Below the pieces are notes generated by a model. It was not told the DNA's origin. It did not search any database and worked only from the letters and a program-made list of their open reading frames with translations. A stretch of DNA of 64,000 nucleotides from Streptomyces sp. Tue 6430 (GTDB lineage Bacteria > Actinomycetota > Actinomycetes > Streptomycetales > Streptomycetaceae): the NCBI GenBank assembly GCA_021568835.1, contig JAKGSH010000010.1:1178001-1242000 (forward strand). The letters run 5' to 3'. This document shows positions 18,862-27,307 of this stretch, piece by piece. Each line of letters starts with the position of its first letter. Positions within the stretch are counted from its first letter, which is position 1. Both the position numbers and the translations under genes were made by a program.

Positions 18862-20096
18862 CGTGTGCCTGCCTTCCCCCGCGTGACATGCTGTTTCGGT
18901 ACCGTCAGTTCGACCTCGGTGCCCTGTCCCGGCGTCGACACCAGTTCGGCCCCGCCGCCGAGGTCGCGCAGCCGGCCCCGGATCGACTGGGCGACCCCGA
19001 GCCGTCCCTCGCCCTCGGCCTGCGCCAGCCGGCCCTCCGCGATGCCCGGCCCGTCGTCCCGCACGGTCACGATCACCGCGTCGGGCTCGTCCTCCACCAG
19101 GATCCAGGCCCGCGCCTGCTCCCCCGCGTGCTTGCGCACGTTGTCCAGCGCGGCCCCGACCGCCGCGGCCAGCTCCCGGGCGGCGGCCGGGGCCAGCAGG
19201 ACCGGGGCGCCCGGCTCGGCGAGGCTGACCCGGGCCGCGGCGAAGGGCGCGAGCAGCGCACGCAGATCGACCGGGCCGGCCTCGTCGTCGTCATCGCTCT
19301 CGTCCACCGCGACGACGAGGGCCCCCTCGGCGGCGTCCCGCGACACCCGGGAGACGGGGACGAGGCCGCCGGAGACCAGGGTGCGCAGGGCGACCTCCTG
19401 CTCTCCGGCCATCCGGCCCAGCTCGGCCGCCTCACCGCCGATGACCGCGCCGCGCCGCTGCACCATGGCGAGCACCTGGAGCACGCCGTCGTGGATGTCG
19501 CGGGCGAGCCGCTCGCGCTCGCGGGTCGCGGCCTCGATCTCCAGGGCGCGGGCGAGCGTGCGCTCGGAGGCGCGGGCGACCTCGACGACGTATCCGATGG
19601 CGATGGAGGCGACCCAGACGAGGATCACGTTGTGGACGGTGTCGCGGGCCGGGTGGCCGCGTTCGATCAGGTTGGCGGCGGCCACCGGTGTGGAGGCGAA
19701 CGCCGCCCAGCGCCAGCCGCCCTTGATGGCGAACGCCAGGACCGAGCCGGCCGTCCAGATCGAGGGCAGGGTGGGACCGCTGTCCTGGATGTGCCGGCCG
19801 CTGACGACCAGCGGGGTCAGGAGGATGCCGGCGAGCGCGACGAGGAGGTCGGCGGCGAGGAAGCTCCTGGTGCACTCGGCCGCGTTCTGCACGCGGGGCA
19901 GGGTGGCGAGCGTCCAGCCGCACAGGACGGCGAAGTAGGCGACGGCGACGCCGGGCCGGTCGTAGTCGGCGTGGTCGGCGACGAACAGGCCGACCGCGTA
20001 CAGCATGGTCAGCACCCGGTAGGCGGTGAGCGCACGCCACAGCGGCAGCTCGACCGACATCCTCATGACTCTCTCGCGCTTGGCCACGTCCCCCAC
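18858..20096 (-). CDS. membrane sensor histidine kinase (MacS/NarX-like)
   Basis: About five hydrophobic segments span residues 20-175 (LTMLYAVGLFVADHAD, VAVAYFAVLCGWTLATL, LLVALAGILLTPLVV, VLAFAIKGG, VILVWVASIAIGYVVEVA). Then come the HisKA_3 phospho-acceptor ARDIHDGVLQVL and an HATPase domain with ALDNVRKHAG (N box) and VRDDGPGIAEGRL (G box). There is a short acidic insertion DESDDDDEA. The start may be GTG 20096 (used here) or ATG at 20066 or 20060. Signal unknown. Partner regulator overlaps downstream. Confidence 0.9.
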   Translation of the reverse strand: MGDVAKRERVMRMSVELPLWRALTAYRVLTMLYAVGLFVADHADYDRPGVAVAYFAVLCGWTLATLPRVQNAAECTRSFLAADLLVALAGILLTPLVVSGRHIQDSGPTLPSIWTAGSVLAFAIKGGWRWAAFASTPVAAANLIERGHPARDTVHNVILVWVASIAIGYVVEVARASERTLARALEIEAATRERERLARDIHDGVLQVLAMVQRRGAVIGGEAAELGRMAGEQEVALRTLVSGGLVPVSRVSRDAAEGALVVAVDESDDDDEAGPVDLRALLAPFAAARVSLAEPGAPVLLAPAAARELAAAVGAALDNVRKHAGEQARAWILVEDEPDAVIVTVRDDGPGIAEGRLAQAEGEGRLGVAQSIRGRLRDLGGGAELVSTPGQGTEVELTVPKQHVTRGKAGTR

Positions 20097-20118
20097 CCCC
20101 TGAGCCCGGACCCCGTCG

Positions 20119-20904
20119 CTAGGGCTCGCTCCGCTCGGACTTCTCCTTCTTCGCCTGTTCCCTCTCGGCCTGCGCGAGGGCGGCCCTCGCGGCCTTCTCC
20201 GCTTCCTTGTCGGCCTTCGCCGCCTCCGCGATCTGCCGCTTGGCGGCCGTCGCGTAGATGTCGACGTACTCCTGGCCGGAGAGCTTCATGATCTCGTACA
20301 TGACCTCGTCGGTCACCGCCCGGAGCACGAAACGGTCGTGTTCCATGCCGTGGTAGCGGCTGAAGTCCAGCGGCCTGCCGATGCGGATGCCGGGTCGCAT
20401 GATCTTCGGCATCACCTGACCGGGCGGCTGGATCTTCTCCGTGTCGATCATCGCGACCGGGATCACCGGGGCGCCGGTGGCGAGCGCCACGCGCGCGAGG
20501 CCGCCCGGTTTGCCGCGGTAGAGCCGGCCGTCGGGCGAGCGGGTGCCCTCCGGGTAGATCCCGAACAGCTCACCGCGCTCCAGCACGCCCATCCCGCTCC
20601 TGATCGCCGCCTCGCCCGCGCCGCGGGCGCCGGAACGGTCCACGGGGAGCTGGCCGACGCCCTTGAAGAAGGCCGCCGTCAGCCGGCCCTTCACGCCGGG
20701 CGTGGTGAAGTACTCGGCCTTCGCGATGAACGTGACCTTGCGGTCGAGGACCGCGGGGAGGAAGAACGAGTCGGAGAAGGAGAGGTGATTGCTCGCCAGG
20801 ATCGCGGGGCCCTCGGCGGGCACGTTCTCCAGGCCCTCCACCCAGGGCCTGAAGATCATCTTCAGCGGCCCCCCGACGGAAACCTTCATCGCGCCGTACA
20901 ACAA
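20119..20904 (-). CDS. 1-acyl-glycerol-3-phosphate acyltransferase (PlsC-like), TTG start
   Basis: This acyltransferase of phospholipid synthesis (261 residues) carries the HX4D motif NHLSFSD, YPEGTRSPDGRLYRGKPG (acceptor-binding EGTR) and APVIPVAMI. The only start with a good ribosome site is TTG: AGGAGG lies 7 bases upstream of TTG 20902-20904 (a second TTG follows). The C-terminal 50 residues are a charged Ala/Lys/Glu-rich helix (KADKEAEKAARAALAQAERE), probably a coiled extension. It corresponds to M. tuberculosis Rv2182c in neighbourhood and family. Confidence 0.9.
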   Translation of the reverse strand: MLYGAMKVSVGGPLKMIFRPWVEGLENVPAEGPAILASNHLSFSDSFFLPAVLDRKVTFIAKAEYFTTPGVKGRLTAAFFKGVGQLPVDRSGARGAGEAAIRSGMGVLERGELFGIYPEGTRSPDGRLYRGKPGGLARVALATGAPVIPVAMIDTEKIQPPGQVMPKIMRPGIRIGRPLDFSRYHGMEHDRFVLRAVTDEVMYEIMKLSGQEYVDIYATAAKRQIAEAAKADKEAEKAARAALAQAEREQAKKEKSERSEP

Positions 20905-21017
20905 CCGAGTGCCTCCTGTAAGTGTCGCTCAGACCTTAACCCGGAGTGGCGGCCCGAGGCTTCGACGACCCTGGTCGGTGTCGGTGCGGTCGCGTACGGT
21001 GAACCTCACGTCCGTCC

Positions 21018-21059
21018 GTCGCGGAGGTCCCGTCGCAGAGGTCCCGCAGCGGGAGTCCC
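21018..21059. repeat. three 14-bp tandem repeats
   Basis: GTCGCGGAGGTCCC, GTCGCAGAGGTCCC and GCAGCGGGAGTCCC are contiguous in the divergent intergenic region (20905-21141) between the acyltransferase and esterase genes. They may overlap the esterase promoter. Confidence 0.55.
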
Positions 21060-21141
21060 GTCGAGCAGCGCCACCGAAGACTCCGCCGAGGAACCCCGGC
21101 GAGAGGCCCCCATCGAGAACGACGAAGACAGGAGACCGAAG

Positions 21142-21921
21142 GTGCCGGTCCTTCCTGGAGCCGAGCCGTACCGCCACGAGGGCGGGGAGGTAGGGATCCT
21201 CCTCTGTCACGGCTTCACCGGTTCCCCGCAGTCGCTGCGTCCCTGGGCGCGCCATCTGGCCGGGCACGGCCTGACCGTCTCGCTGCCCCTGCTGCCGGGC
21301 CACGGCACGCGCTGGGAGGACATGGCGCTCACCGGCTGGCCCGACTGGTACGCGGAGGTGGACCGCGAGCTGCGCGCCCTGCGGGAGCGGTGCGCGCGGG
21401 TGTTCGTGGCCGGGCTCTCGATGGGCGGTGCCCTGGCGCTGCGGCTCGCCGCCCGGCACGGCGACGCGGTCGGGGGCGTCGTGGTCGTCAACCCGGCGAA
21501 CCGGGTGCACGGTCTGTCCGCCCGCGCGCTCCCGGTGGCGCGTCACCTCGTGCGCACGACGCGGGGGATCGTCAGCGACATCGCGAAGGAGGGGGCGGTG
21601 GAGGTCGGGTACGACCGGGTGCCGCTGCACGCGGCGCACTCGCTGCGGACCTTTCTCCGGATGGTCGACGGCGAACTGCCGCAGGTCACCCAGCCGCTGC
21701 TGCTCCTGCGCAGTGTGCGGGACCATGTGGTGCCGGCCGCCGACTCCGCCCGGATCCTGAGCCGGGTGTCGTCGACGGACGTGACCGAGGTCCTGCTGGA
21801 ACAGAGCTACCACGTGGCGACGTTGGACCACGACGCGGACCGGATCTTCGAGGAGACCCTCGCGTTCATCGGCCGGCTCGCACCCAGTGTCGGCAAGGAA
21901 GGGACGACAGCAGGTGGCTGA
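21142..21921 (+). CDS. alpha/beta-hydrolase, Est30-like carboxylesterase/lipase
   Basis: GTG 21142 with GGAG 9 bases upstream gives 259 residues. The fold landmarks are the oxyanion segment LLCHGFTGSPQSL, nucleophile Ser in FVAGLSMGGALAL, acidic residue in RSVRDHVVP and catalytic His in SYHVATLDHD. It resembles carboxylesterase/monoacylglycerol-lipase enzymes acting on short- to medium-chain esters and has no signal peptide, so it is cytoplasmic. Its end overlaps the next gene by 8 bases. Confidence 0.88.
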   Translation: MPVLPGAEPYRHEGGEVGILLCHGFTGSPQSLRPWARHLAGHGLTVSLPLLPGHGTRWEDMALTGWPDWYAEVDRELRALRERCARVFVAGLSMGGALALRLAARHGDAVGGVVVVNPANRVHGLSARALPVARHLVRTTRGIVSDIAKEGAVEVGYDRVPLHAAHSLRTFLRMVDGELPQVTQPLLLLRSVRDHVVPAADSARILSRVSSTDVTEVLLEQSYHVATLDHDADRIFEETLAFIGRLAPSVGKEGTTAGG

Positions 21922-22536
21922 GCACGACTCCGACCGCGAGGACCGTGAGGACCGCGAGGACGGCCGCGACCACGAGCCGGAGCAGAGCGTGCCCTTCGAC
22001 GAGGAGGCCGCGTGGGCGGCGATCGTCGCGGGGTACGGCGACGAGCCGGTGGACCCGCCGGGCGCCAAGCCGTTCAAGTCGGTCGAGGACCTGGCGCTCC
22101 TGGAGGCGAAGGCCGACGACGAGGGTCCGTCGGGCGGTACGCCCGCGGGCGGGGGCCCCGTGGAGGAGCCCGCCGGGAGAAGGAGCCGGCCGGACCGCTG
22201 GGCAGCTCGGTCTCCTTCGCCCCCGGTGTCGGACCGCGCGACTACTCGCCGGCCGAGCCCGCCGGGACGGACCCCGACGGCGACGACGAGGGGCACTTCG
22301 TGCCGCCCGAGCCGCCGCCGCTGCCCGAGGCCGACACGACGGCCAAGTTCGCCTGGCTCGGGGTGATCGGCGGTCCGGTCCTGCTGCTGCTGGCGATCCT
22401 GCTGGGCTGGGAGATGACCTGGTGGCTGACGACGGTCTGCATCGGCGGCTTCCTCGGCGGCTTCGCCACGCTGGTGATGCGCATGGGCCCGGACGACGAG
22501 GACGACGGCGATCCGGGGCGGGGCGCGGTCGTCTGA
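21914..22536 (+). CDS. small acidic membrane protein (frame broken near 22176)
   Basis: GTG 21914 lies inside the end of the esterase gene, suggesting coupling. The N-terminal half is acidic and repetitive (REDREDREDGRDHEPEQ) with the conserved-looking PFDEEAAWAAIVAGYG. After one restored G in GCCGGGAGAAG (about 22176) the protein continues EKEPAGPLGSSVSFAPGVG to two membrane helices (FAWLGVIGGPVLLLLAILLG and WWLTTVCIGGFLGGFATLVM) and an acidic tail. About 208 residues. Function unknown. This looks like a Streptomyces-conserved protein of the kind with two C-terminal helices. Confidence 0.75.
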
Positions 22537-22586
22537 GGACCGCGCGGGCCCGGCCCGCGTCCGTCCCCGGGTCCCGTCCGCCCCGA

Positions 22587-22667
22587 CCTCCGTCCGCCTC
22601 CGGCCTTCGTCTGCCCCGGCCTTCGCCCGTCCCCGGGCCCCGGCCTCCGTCCGCCTCCGGCCTTCGT
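22587..22667. repeat. 24-bp direct repeat in a Pro/Pyr-rich intergenic tract
   Basis: CCTCCGTCCGCCTCCGGCCTTCGT (given here as its first 20 bases CCTCCGTCCGCCTCCGGCCT) occurs at 22587-22610 and 22644-22667. The whole gap 22537-22696 is a degenerate CCGTCCGC/CCGGCC repeat between convergent genes. Confidence 0.6.
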
Positions 22668-22696
22668 TCGCCCCCGGCCCCGTCCGGCCGCCGGGT

Positions 22697-23452
22697 TCAG
22701 ACGGCGGGCACCCGCAGGGCGGCCAGGACCGGCAGGTGGTCCGTGGCCGCCCTCAGGTCCGTGTCGGTGACGCCCGGGAGGCCGAGCGGGACCCCGCAGC
22801 CCAGCACCTCCACGCCCTTCGTCGCGAGGAGGGCGTCGATGCGGCGGTCCGGGCCGGCGGGCGGGAAGGTGTTCCCGCCGCCCCAGGGGGCCGTCGTACG
22901 GCAGTCCTGGAGTGCGGCGGTCAGGCGGGTGAAGGCGCGTCCGCCGGGGCGCTCGTTGAGGTCGCCGCCCGCGACGGCGTGCTCCACGCCGAGCCCCGCG
23001 AGCCGGTCGAGGAGCATCCCGGCCTGCTCGTACCGCTCGGCCCCGTCCAGGCCGAGGTGACAGCTGAGGACACCGAGGCGAGCGCCCGCGAACCGGACCA
23101 CGGCGGTGGCGAAGCCCCGCCGGTGCTGTCCGGGGGTGAGGGGCAGGAGCACGTCCTCGGTGCGTTCGACGGTCGCCCGCAGCGAGCAGAGGACGGCGGG
23201 GCCCGCGGCGGGGCCGCCGCCGGTGAGGACGACCTGCCCGGAGGCGGCCGCGAGCCGGGCCAGTTTCTTGCGCCAGCGGAAGAACCGCGGGGCCTCCTGG
23301 ACCAGGACGAGGTCGGGGGCGCAGGCGCTGATCACCCGGGCGAGGGCGGCGGTGTCGTCGCGCATCGAGCGGATGTTGTAGCCGAGGACGCGGATGACGG
23401 CGGAGCCGTCGGGTTCGGTACGGGACTCCGGGAGCGGCGGGGGCGTCACCAT
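22697..23452 (-). CDS. endonuclease/exonuclease/phosphatase family protein
   Basis: The 251-residue protein has the metal-dependent EEP fold signatures: VLGYNIRSM (metal-site Asn), LVQEAPRF (Glu), LSCHLGL, the DNA/phosphate-binding GGDLNERPGG, and the terminal ATDHLPVLAALR (Asp-His). There is no signal peptide. Substrate may be nucleic acid, phosphoinositide-like or another phosphodiester. I chose ATG 23450-23452. GTG 23476 is an alternative that adds eight residues. Confidence 0.82.
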   Translation of the reverse strand: MVTPPPLPESRTEPDGSAVIRVLGYNIRSMRDDTAALARVISACAPDLVLVQEAPRFFRWRKKLARLAAASGQVVLTGGGPAAGPAVLCSLRATVERTEDVLLPLTPGQHRRGFATAVVRFAGARLGVLSCHLGLDGAERYEQAGMLLDRLAGLGVEHAVAGGDLNERPGGRAFTRLTAALQDCRTTAPWGGGNTFPPAGPDRRIDALLATKGVEVLGCGVPLGLPGVTDTDLRAATDHLPVLAALRVPAV

Positions 23453-23528
23453 ACCGTCACGATACGGGCTGATCACCCGGCGGAGGCGAGGATCCCGGAG
23501 AGCCGCGGGCGCCGTTTCCCTGAGGGCT

Positions 23529-23726
23529 GCGACCAGTTGCTCCCCTGACGGCCGCGACCGGTTGCTCCCCGGAGGGCCGCGACCGGTTGCTCCCCGGAGG
23601 GCCGCGATCAGTTGCTCCCGGACGGCCGCGATCAGTTGCTCCCGGACGGCCGCAACCAGCCGTTCCCCGGAGGGCCACGACCGGCCGCTCCCCGGACGGC
23701 CGCGCCCGGCTGTTCCCCGCGCCTCC
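23529..23726. repeat. minisatellite of about eight 24-25-bp units
   Basis: Contiguous degenerate copies of GCGACCGGTTGCTCCCCGGA plus GGGCC fill most of the 314-bp gap between glkA and the EEP gene. Two neighbouring copies are identical (GACCGGTTGC type) and two others are identical (GATCAGTTGC type), showing recent pairwise duplication. Each unit holds the self-complementary CTCCCCGGAG or a variant. There are no spacers, so this is not CRISPR. No convincing gene lies in this gap. Confidence 0.85.
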
Positions 23727-23766
23727 GAAGGGGGGCGGGGAACAGCCGGGCGTCAGACAGCCGGCC

Positions 23767-24720
23767 TCACATGATCGGGTCGGGCTCGCGGGCCAGGTCG
23801 GCCGCGCCCACCAGGCCCGCCTTGTTGCCCAGCCGGGCGGCGATCACGTCGGCCACCGGGCGCCAGTTGCCGCCGACCAGCCACCGCTTGTAGGACTTGC
23901 GGATCGGGTCGAGGACCAGGTCGCCCTCGTCCGAGAGGCCGCCGCCGACGATGAAGGCGGACGGGTCGAACAGGGAGGCCAGGTCGGCGAGACCGGCGCC
24001 GGCCCAGCGGGCCAGCTCGCGGTAGGAGTCCACGGCGACCGGGTCGCCCTGGCGGGCGGCCATGGAGATGTGCTTGCCCTCGATGCCGTCGGGGGTGCCG
24101 TCGCCGAGCGCGAGCAGCACCTCGGCGCGCTCCGGGGTGGCGTTGGCGCGCTGCTTGGCGTACCGCACGAGGGCGCGGCCGGAGGCGTACTGCTCCCAGC
24201 AGCCCTGCGAGCCGCAGCCGCACAGCAGCCCGTCCGGGACCATGCGGATGTGGCCGAACTCGGCGGCCACGCCGAAGTGGCCGCGGCGCAGCTTGTTGCC
24301 GATGATGATGCCGCCGCCGAGGCCGGTGCCGAGCGTGATGCAGATGACGTTGCGGTGGCCCTTGCCCGCGCCGAACTTGTACTCGCCCCAGGCCGCGGCG
24401 TTGGCGTCGTTCTCCACGACGACCGGCAGGCCGACGCGGGCCTCGACCTTCTCCTTGAGCGGCTCGTTGCGCCAGTCGATGTTGGGCGCGAAGTAGACCG
24501 TGGAGCGCTGGCGGTTGACGTAACCGGCGGCGCCGATGCCCACGCCGACGATCTCGTGCCCGGCGCGCGCGCCCTCCACCGCGGAGGCGATGGCGTCCAC
24601 GATGCCCTCGGGCGTACCCGGGGTCGGCACCTTGTGGGTCGAGAGGATGTTGCCTTCCTCGTCGACCACGCCGGCCGCGATCTTCGTGCCGCCGATGTCG
24701 ACGCCGATGGTGAGTCCCAT
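23767..24720 (-). CDS. glkA: glucokinase (ROK family)
   Basis: This ATP-dependent glucose kinase, in Streptomyces also central to carbon catabolite repression, has 317 residues. The N-terminal phosphate-binding motif is GVDIGGTKIAAGVV. The catalytic region is VVENDANAAAWGEYKFG. The ROK zinc site lies in HIRMVPDG...CGCGSQGCWEQYASG, and LGTGLGGGIIIGNKL and FIVGGGLSDEGD complete the fold. No DNA-binding domain precedes it, so it is an enzyme rather than a ROK repressor. It starts at ATG 24718-24720. A DUF5304-type gene lies upstream on the same strand. Confidence 0.95.
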   Translation of the reverse strand: MGLTIGVDIGGTKIAAGVVDEEGNILSTHKVPTPGTPEGIVDAIASAVEGARAGHEIVGVGIGAAGYVNRQRSTVYFAPNIDWRNEPLKEKVEARVGLPVVVENDANAAAWGEYKFGAGKGHRNVICITLGTGLGGGIIIGNKLRRGHFGVAAEFGHIRMVPDGLLCGCGSQGCWEQYASGRALVRYAKQRANATPERAEVLLALGDGTPDGIEGKHISMAARQGDPVAVDSYRELARWAGAGLADLASLFDPSAFIVGGGLSDEGDLVLDPIRKSYKRWLVGGNWRPVADVIAARLGNKAGLVGAADLAREPDPIM

Positions 24721-24818
24721 GAATCCCTCAGTTTCGGTCGAGCCCCGCTACGGCCAACCGTACCCGAGGGGGCGGCGCCGCTACCGCGTGAGCGCCGCCC
24801 GGGTGCGGGGAGGGACCG

Positions 24819-25328
24819 TCAGTCGAGATCGATGCGCTGGCCGGGGCCGGTGCCCCCGTCGTCGTCCCGGGGGTGGGCGGGGTCCTCGCGCGGCTCGTCG
24901 GTGCGGGCGGTCCAGCGCCGCTCCTGCTGCTGGACGGCGGAACGGTAGGCGGCGAGCAGTTCGCCGCCCGCGGCGGCCAGGTGGTCGAAGACGTCGGGGT
25001 TGCGCTCGATGACCGGTTCGACGGCCGCCCTGGCCTGCTGGACGGCCTGGCGGACCACCTGCTGGGCGGCGGGTCCGGCGACCGCGCCGAACAGCGGGGA
25101 CCGGAGGCCGGAGAGCTTGTCGGCGACCGTGTCGACGATTCGGAGGAGTTCCTCGGCCGCCGATCCCTGGGGCGCGCCCTGCTCCGCCCGGCGGCGGGCC
25201 TTCTCCGCCGCCATGTCCTCGGCACAGGCGGTCGCCCAGGCGTCGGCGTCGGTGGCGCGAGGCACCTCGTCGGCGGTCCGGTGCTCACCGCTGTCCGAGC
25301 TGTCCGACGGGGGAAGCTCTTCGCTCAT
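24819..25328 (-). CDS. DUF5304-like hypothetical protein
   Basis: The 169-residue soluble protein has acidic, disordered ends and a central helical part (AAEELLRIVDTVADKLSGLR...GPAAQQVVRQAVQQARAAVEPVIERNPDVFDHLAAAGGELL). I recognise it as a Streptomyces-conserved protein of unknown function that neighbours glkA and the ArsA-like gene. No catalytic motif is evident. It starts at ATG 25326-25328. Confidence 0.75.
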   Translation of the reverse strand: MSEELPPSDSSDSGEHRTADEVPRATDADAWATACAEDMAAEKARRRAEQGAPQGSAAEELLRIVDTVADKLSGLRSPLFGAVAGPAAQQVVRQAVQQARAAVEPVIERNPDVFDHLAAAGGELLAAYRSAVQQQERRWTARTDEPREDPAHPRDDDGGTGPGQRIDLD

Positions 25329-25385
25329 GACGGGCTCCTGACTACGGTTCGTCCCTCCGACGTTACCCGAACGGCGGAACGTCCT

Positions 25386-26546
25386 TCATCGGGTCCGCGG
25401 CCACAGCGCGGGATCCGGCGCGAACCGCACGCGCAGCTCGCCGTCGCGCAGGGCGGCGCCCGCGACGGTGCAGCGGCGCAGGGCGGAGGGCAGCGGGACG
25501 ATCCGGCGGAACGGACCCGCGGTGACGACGAGTTCGTCGCCGCGGCGGACGAGGTCCAGCCCCTCGCGTACCGCGCCGGGCAGCGGGAGGTGCCACACCA
25601 GGACGCCGTCCGCGCCGATCCGGTCCTCGATCGGCCACTCGACCGGGGAGGCCGCCGGGTTGACGCCGGGCACGGCCAGCGCGGTCAGGTCGTCGTCCCC
25701 GCGGGGGTCGCGGCCGAGGTGTGCGAGGGGCCGGGCGCCGGTCCACTCCCCCAGGGTCTTCTGCTGCTGGGCGTGGAGCCCGGCGAGGACGCCGGTGACG
25801 GCGTCCTCGGGCAGGACGCGGTTGGCGAGGAGCGGCTCGACGGGCAGGCCCCGCAGGGCCAGGCCGAGGCGGGCGTCACGGACGGCGTCGGCGCCGGCCG
25901 GCCCCGGCTCGGCCACCAGCCGCACGGAGGTCCCGCGGTCGGCGAGGACGGCCTCGACGGCGGCCAGTTCCACGTCCCAGCGCGCGGCCGTCTCGTACAG
26001 CCACTCGGCGGGCATGGGGACGCCCGCCAGGCGGCCGAGGACGGGGCGCAGGGCGCGGGCGGCCTGCCGCTCCGGGGGGAGCAGCCGGCGCAGGTAGCGC
26101 CGCAGTTCCTCCGGGAGGGCGAGCAGGGCGAGGGCCTGCGGGGCGGGCGGCAGGTCGACGACGAGGAGGTCGTGGGTCCCGGTGAGGGCGGCGTCGCGCA
26201 GGGCGCGCAGCAGGGTCAGTTCCTCCGCGCCGGGCAGCGGGGTGACTTCCTCCGGGTCGAGCCGGGCGGCGCCGAGCAGGTCCAGGACGGTGGCGGCGCG
26301 GCCCTGGAAGGAGGTGAGGTCGTCCCGGAAGCCGGCGGTGGCGTCGGGGCGCCAGGCGGTGAGGTCCGGGCCCGCCTGCACCGGCACCGCGCCCGTCGCC
26401 GTGCCGAGCGCCGCGCCCAGGGTGTCGGTGCGGTCGGCACTGAGCACGAGGGTCCTCAGGCCGGCGCGGGCCGCCCCGAGTGCGGTGGCCGCGGCGACGG
26501 TCGTACGGCCGCTGCCGCCGGGGCCGGTGATCAGGAGGGTGCGCAT
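25386..26546 (-). CDS. ArsA/GET3-like anion-transporting ATPase with altered P-loop
   Basis: The 386-residue protein opens with LLITGPGGSGRTTVAAATA, in the position of the deviant Walker A of ArsA/MinD ATPases (KGGVGKTT). Both lysines are replaced here (Pro and Arg). Later segments match the family: FRDDLTSFQGRAATVLDLL, PGAEELTLLRALRD, LLVVDLPPAPQAL (switch) and VANRVLP-like LLANRVLPEDA. It matches M. tuberculosis Rv2184c in neighbourhood. No arsenic genes are near, so arsenite transport is unlikely. Function unknown. It may bind nucleotide weakly or not hydrolyse it. Confidence 0.82.
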   Translation of the reverse strand: MRTLLITGPGGSGRTTVAAATALGAARAGLRTLVLSADRTDTLGAALGTATGAVPVQAGPDLTAWRPDATAGFRDDLTSFQGRAATVLDLLGAARLDPEEVTPLPGAEELTLLRALRDAALTGTHDLLVVDLPPAPQALALLALPEELRRYLRRLLPPERQAARALRPVLGRLAGVPMPAEWLYETAARWDVELAAVEAVLADRGTSVRLVAEPGPAGADAVRDARLGLALRGLPVEPLLANRVLPEDAVTGVLAGLHAQQQKTLGEWTGARPLAHLGRDPRGDDDLTALAVPGVNPAASPVEWPIEDRIGADGVLVWHLPLPGAVREGLDLVRRGDELVVTAGPFRRIVPLPSALRRCTVAGAALRDGELRVRFAPDPALWPRTR

Positions 26547-26585
26547 GAGGGTGAACGGTAACGGACGTCGGGGTGGTGCCCCGGT

Positions 26586-26603
26586 GGCCGGCGGCCGCCG
26601 GCC
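26586..26603. terminator. 18-bp perfect palindrome
   Basis: GGCCGGCGGCCGCCGGCC is fully self-complementary and lies in the 170-bp gap between the ArsA-like gene start and the SRPBCC gene stop, so it may terminate the SRPBCC transcript. The rest of the gap has short ACCGGCG repeats. Confidence 0.35.
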
Positions 26604-26716
26604 GGACGGGACCCGGGGGCGGCAGCCCCGCAGGGGCCCACACCGACGCCGGACGACCGGCTGTCACACACCGACTACCCGCTACCGCATACCGGCGACC
26701 GGCGACCGAATATCGC

Positions 26717-27157
26717 CTACCGCCCCGACTCGACCCGCTTCCTGAGGCCCGCCAGCGCCCGGTCGATGATGACCTTCTCCGCCTTGCGCTTGATCATGCC
26801 CAGCATGGGGATCTTGACGTCGACCGTCAGCCGGTAGGTGACCTCGGTCGCCCCCGCCCCGGCGGCCTTGAGGAGGTACGAGCCGTCCAGTGAGCGCAGC
26901 ATCTGGGACTTGACCAGCGTCCAGGAGACCTCGTGCTCGCCGGTCCAGGTGTAGGCCAGCGTCTGGTCGTCCTTGATCGCGCCCGCGTCCATGACCAGCC
27001 GCACCCGCTCGGCGCGTCCCGCCGCGTCGGTCGCCAGGACCTCCGCCTCCTTGACCTCGCCGGTCCAGTCCGGGTAGCGGGCGAAGTCGGCGATGACCGC
27101 CATGACGTCGGCCGGTGCCGCCTCGATCGTGATGCTCGAGCTGGTGTGTTCCGCCAT
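26717..27157 (-). CDS. SRPBCC (START-like) lipid/ligand-binding protein
   Basis: The start ATG 27155-27157 follows GGAGGAG by 8 bases and gives 146 residues: SSITIEAAPADVMAVIADFARYPDWTGEVKEAEV..., a typical Bet v1-like polyketide cyclase/CoxG-type helix-grip fold, ending in GMIKRKAEKVIIDRALAGLRKRVES. It corresponds to M. tuberculosis Rv2185c (TB16.3) in family and neighbourhood. The ligand is unknown. Its place beside acyl-CoA ligase and PIM-type genes suggests a hydrophobic ligand, which is inference only. Confidence 0.85.
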   Translation of the reverse strand: MAEHTSSSITIEAAPADVMAVIADFARYPDWTGEVKEAEVLATDAAGRAERVRLVMDAGAIKDDQTLAYTWTGEHEVSWTLVKSQMLRSLDGSYLLKAAGAGATEVTYRLTVDVKIPMLGMIKRKAEKVIIDRALAGLRKRVESGR

Positions 27158-27307
27158 CGCGGTGGCTCCTCCAGATGCGGGCCGGTAGGGAGGGATCCCC
27201 GTGCGCGAGCGTGCGCACGTGTGTGCAGCGTGAAGGCTACCGCGCGCCCGGCCGGTCGCTTTCACCCCGTGGGGCACGGCGGCCCGTGCCGCGCCGCGCG
27301 ACGGCGT

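Noticed and set aside
23529..23726. Possible CRISPR array
   Set aside because: The units are contiguous, degenerate and have no unique spacers; no cas genes are nearby.
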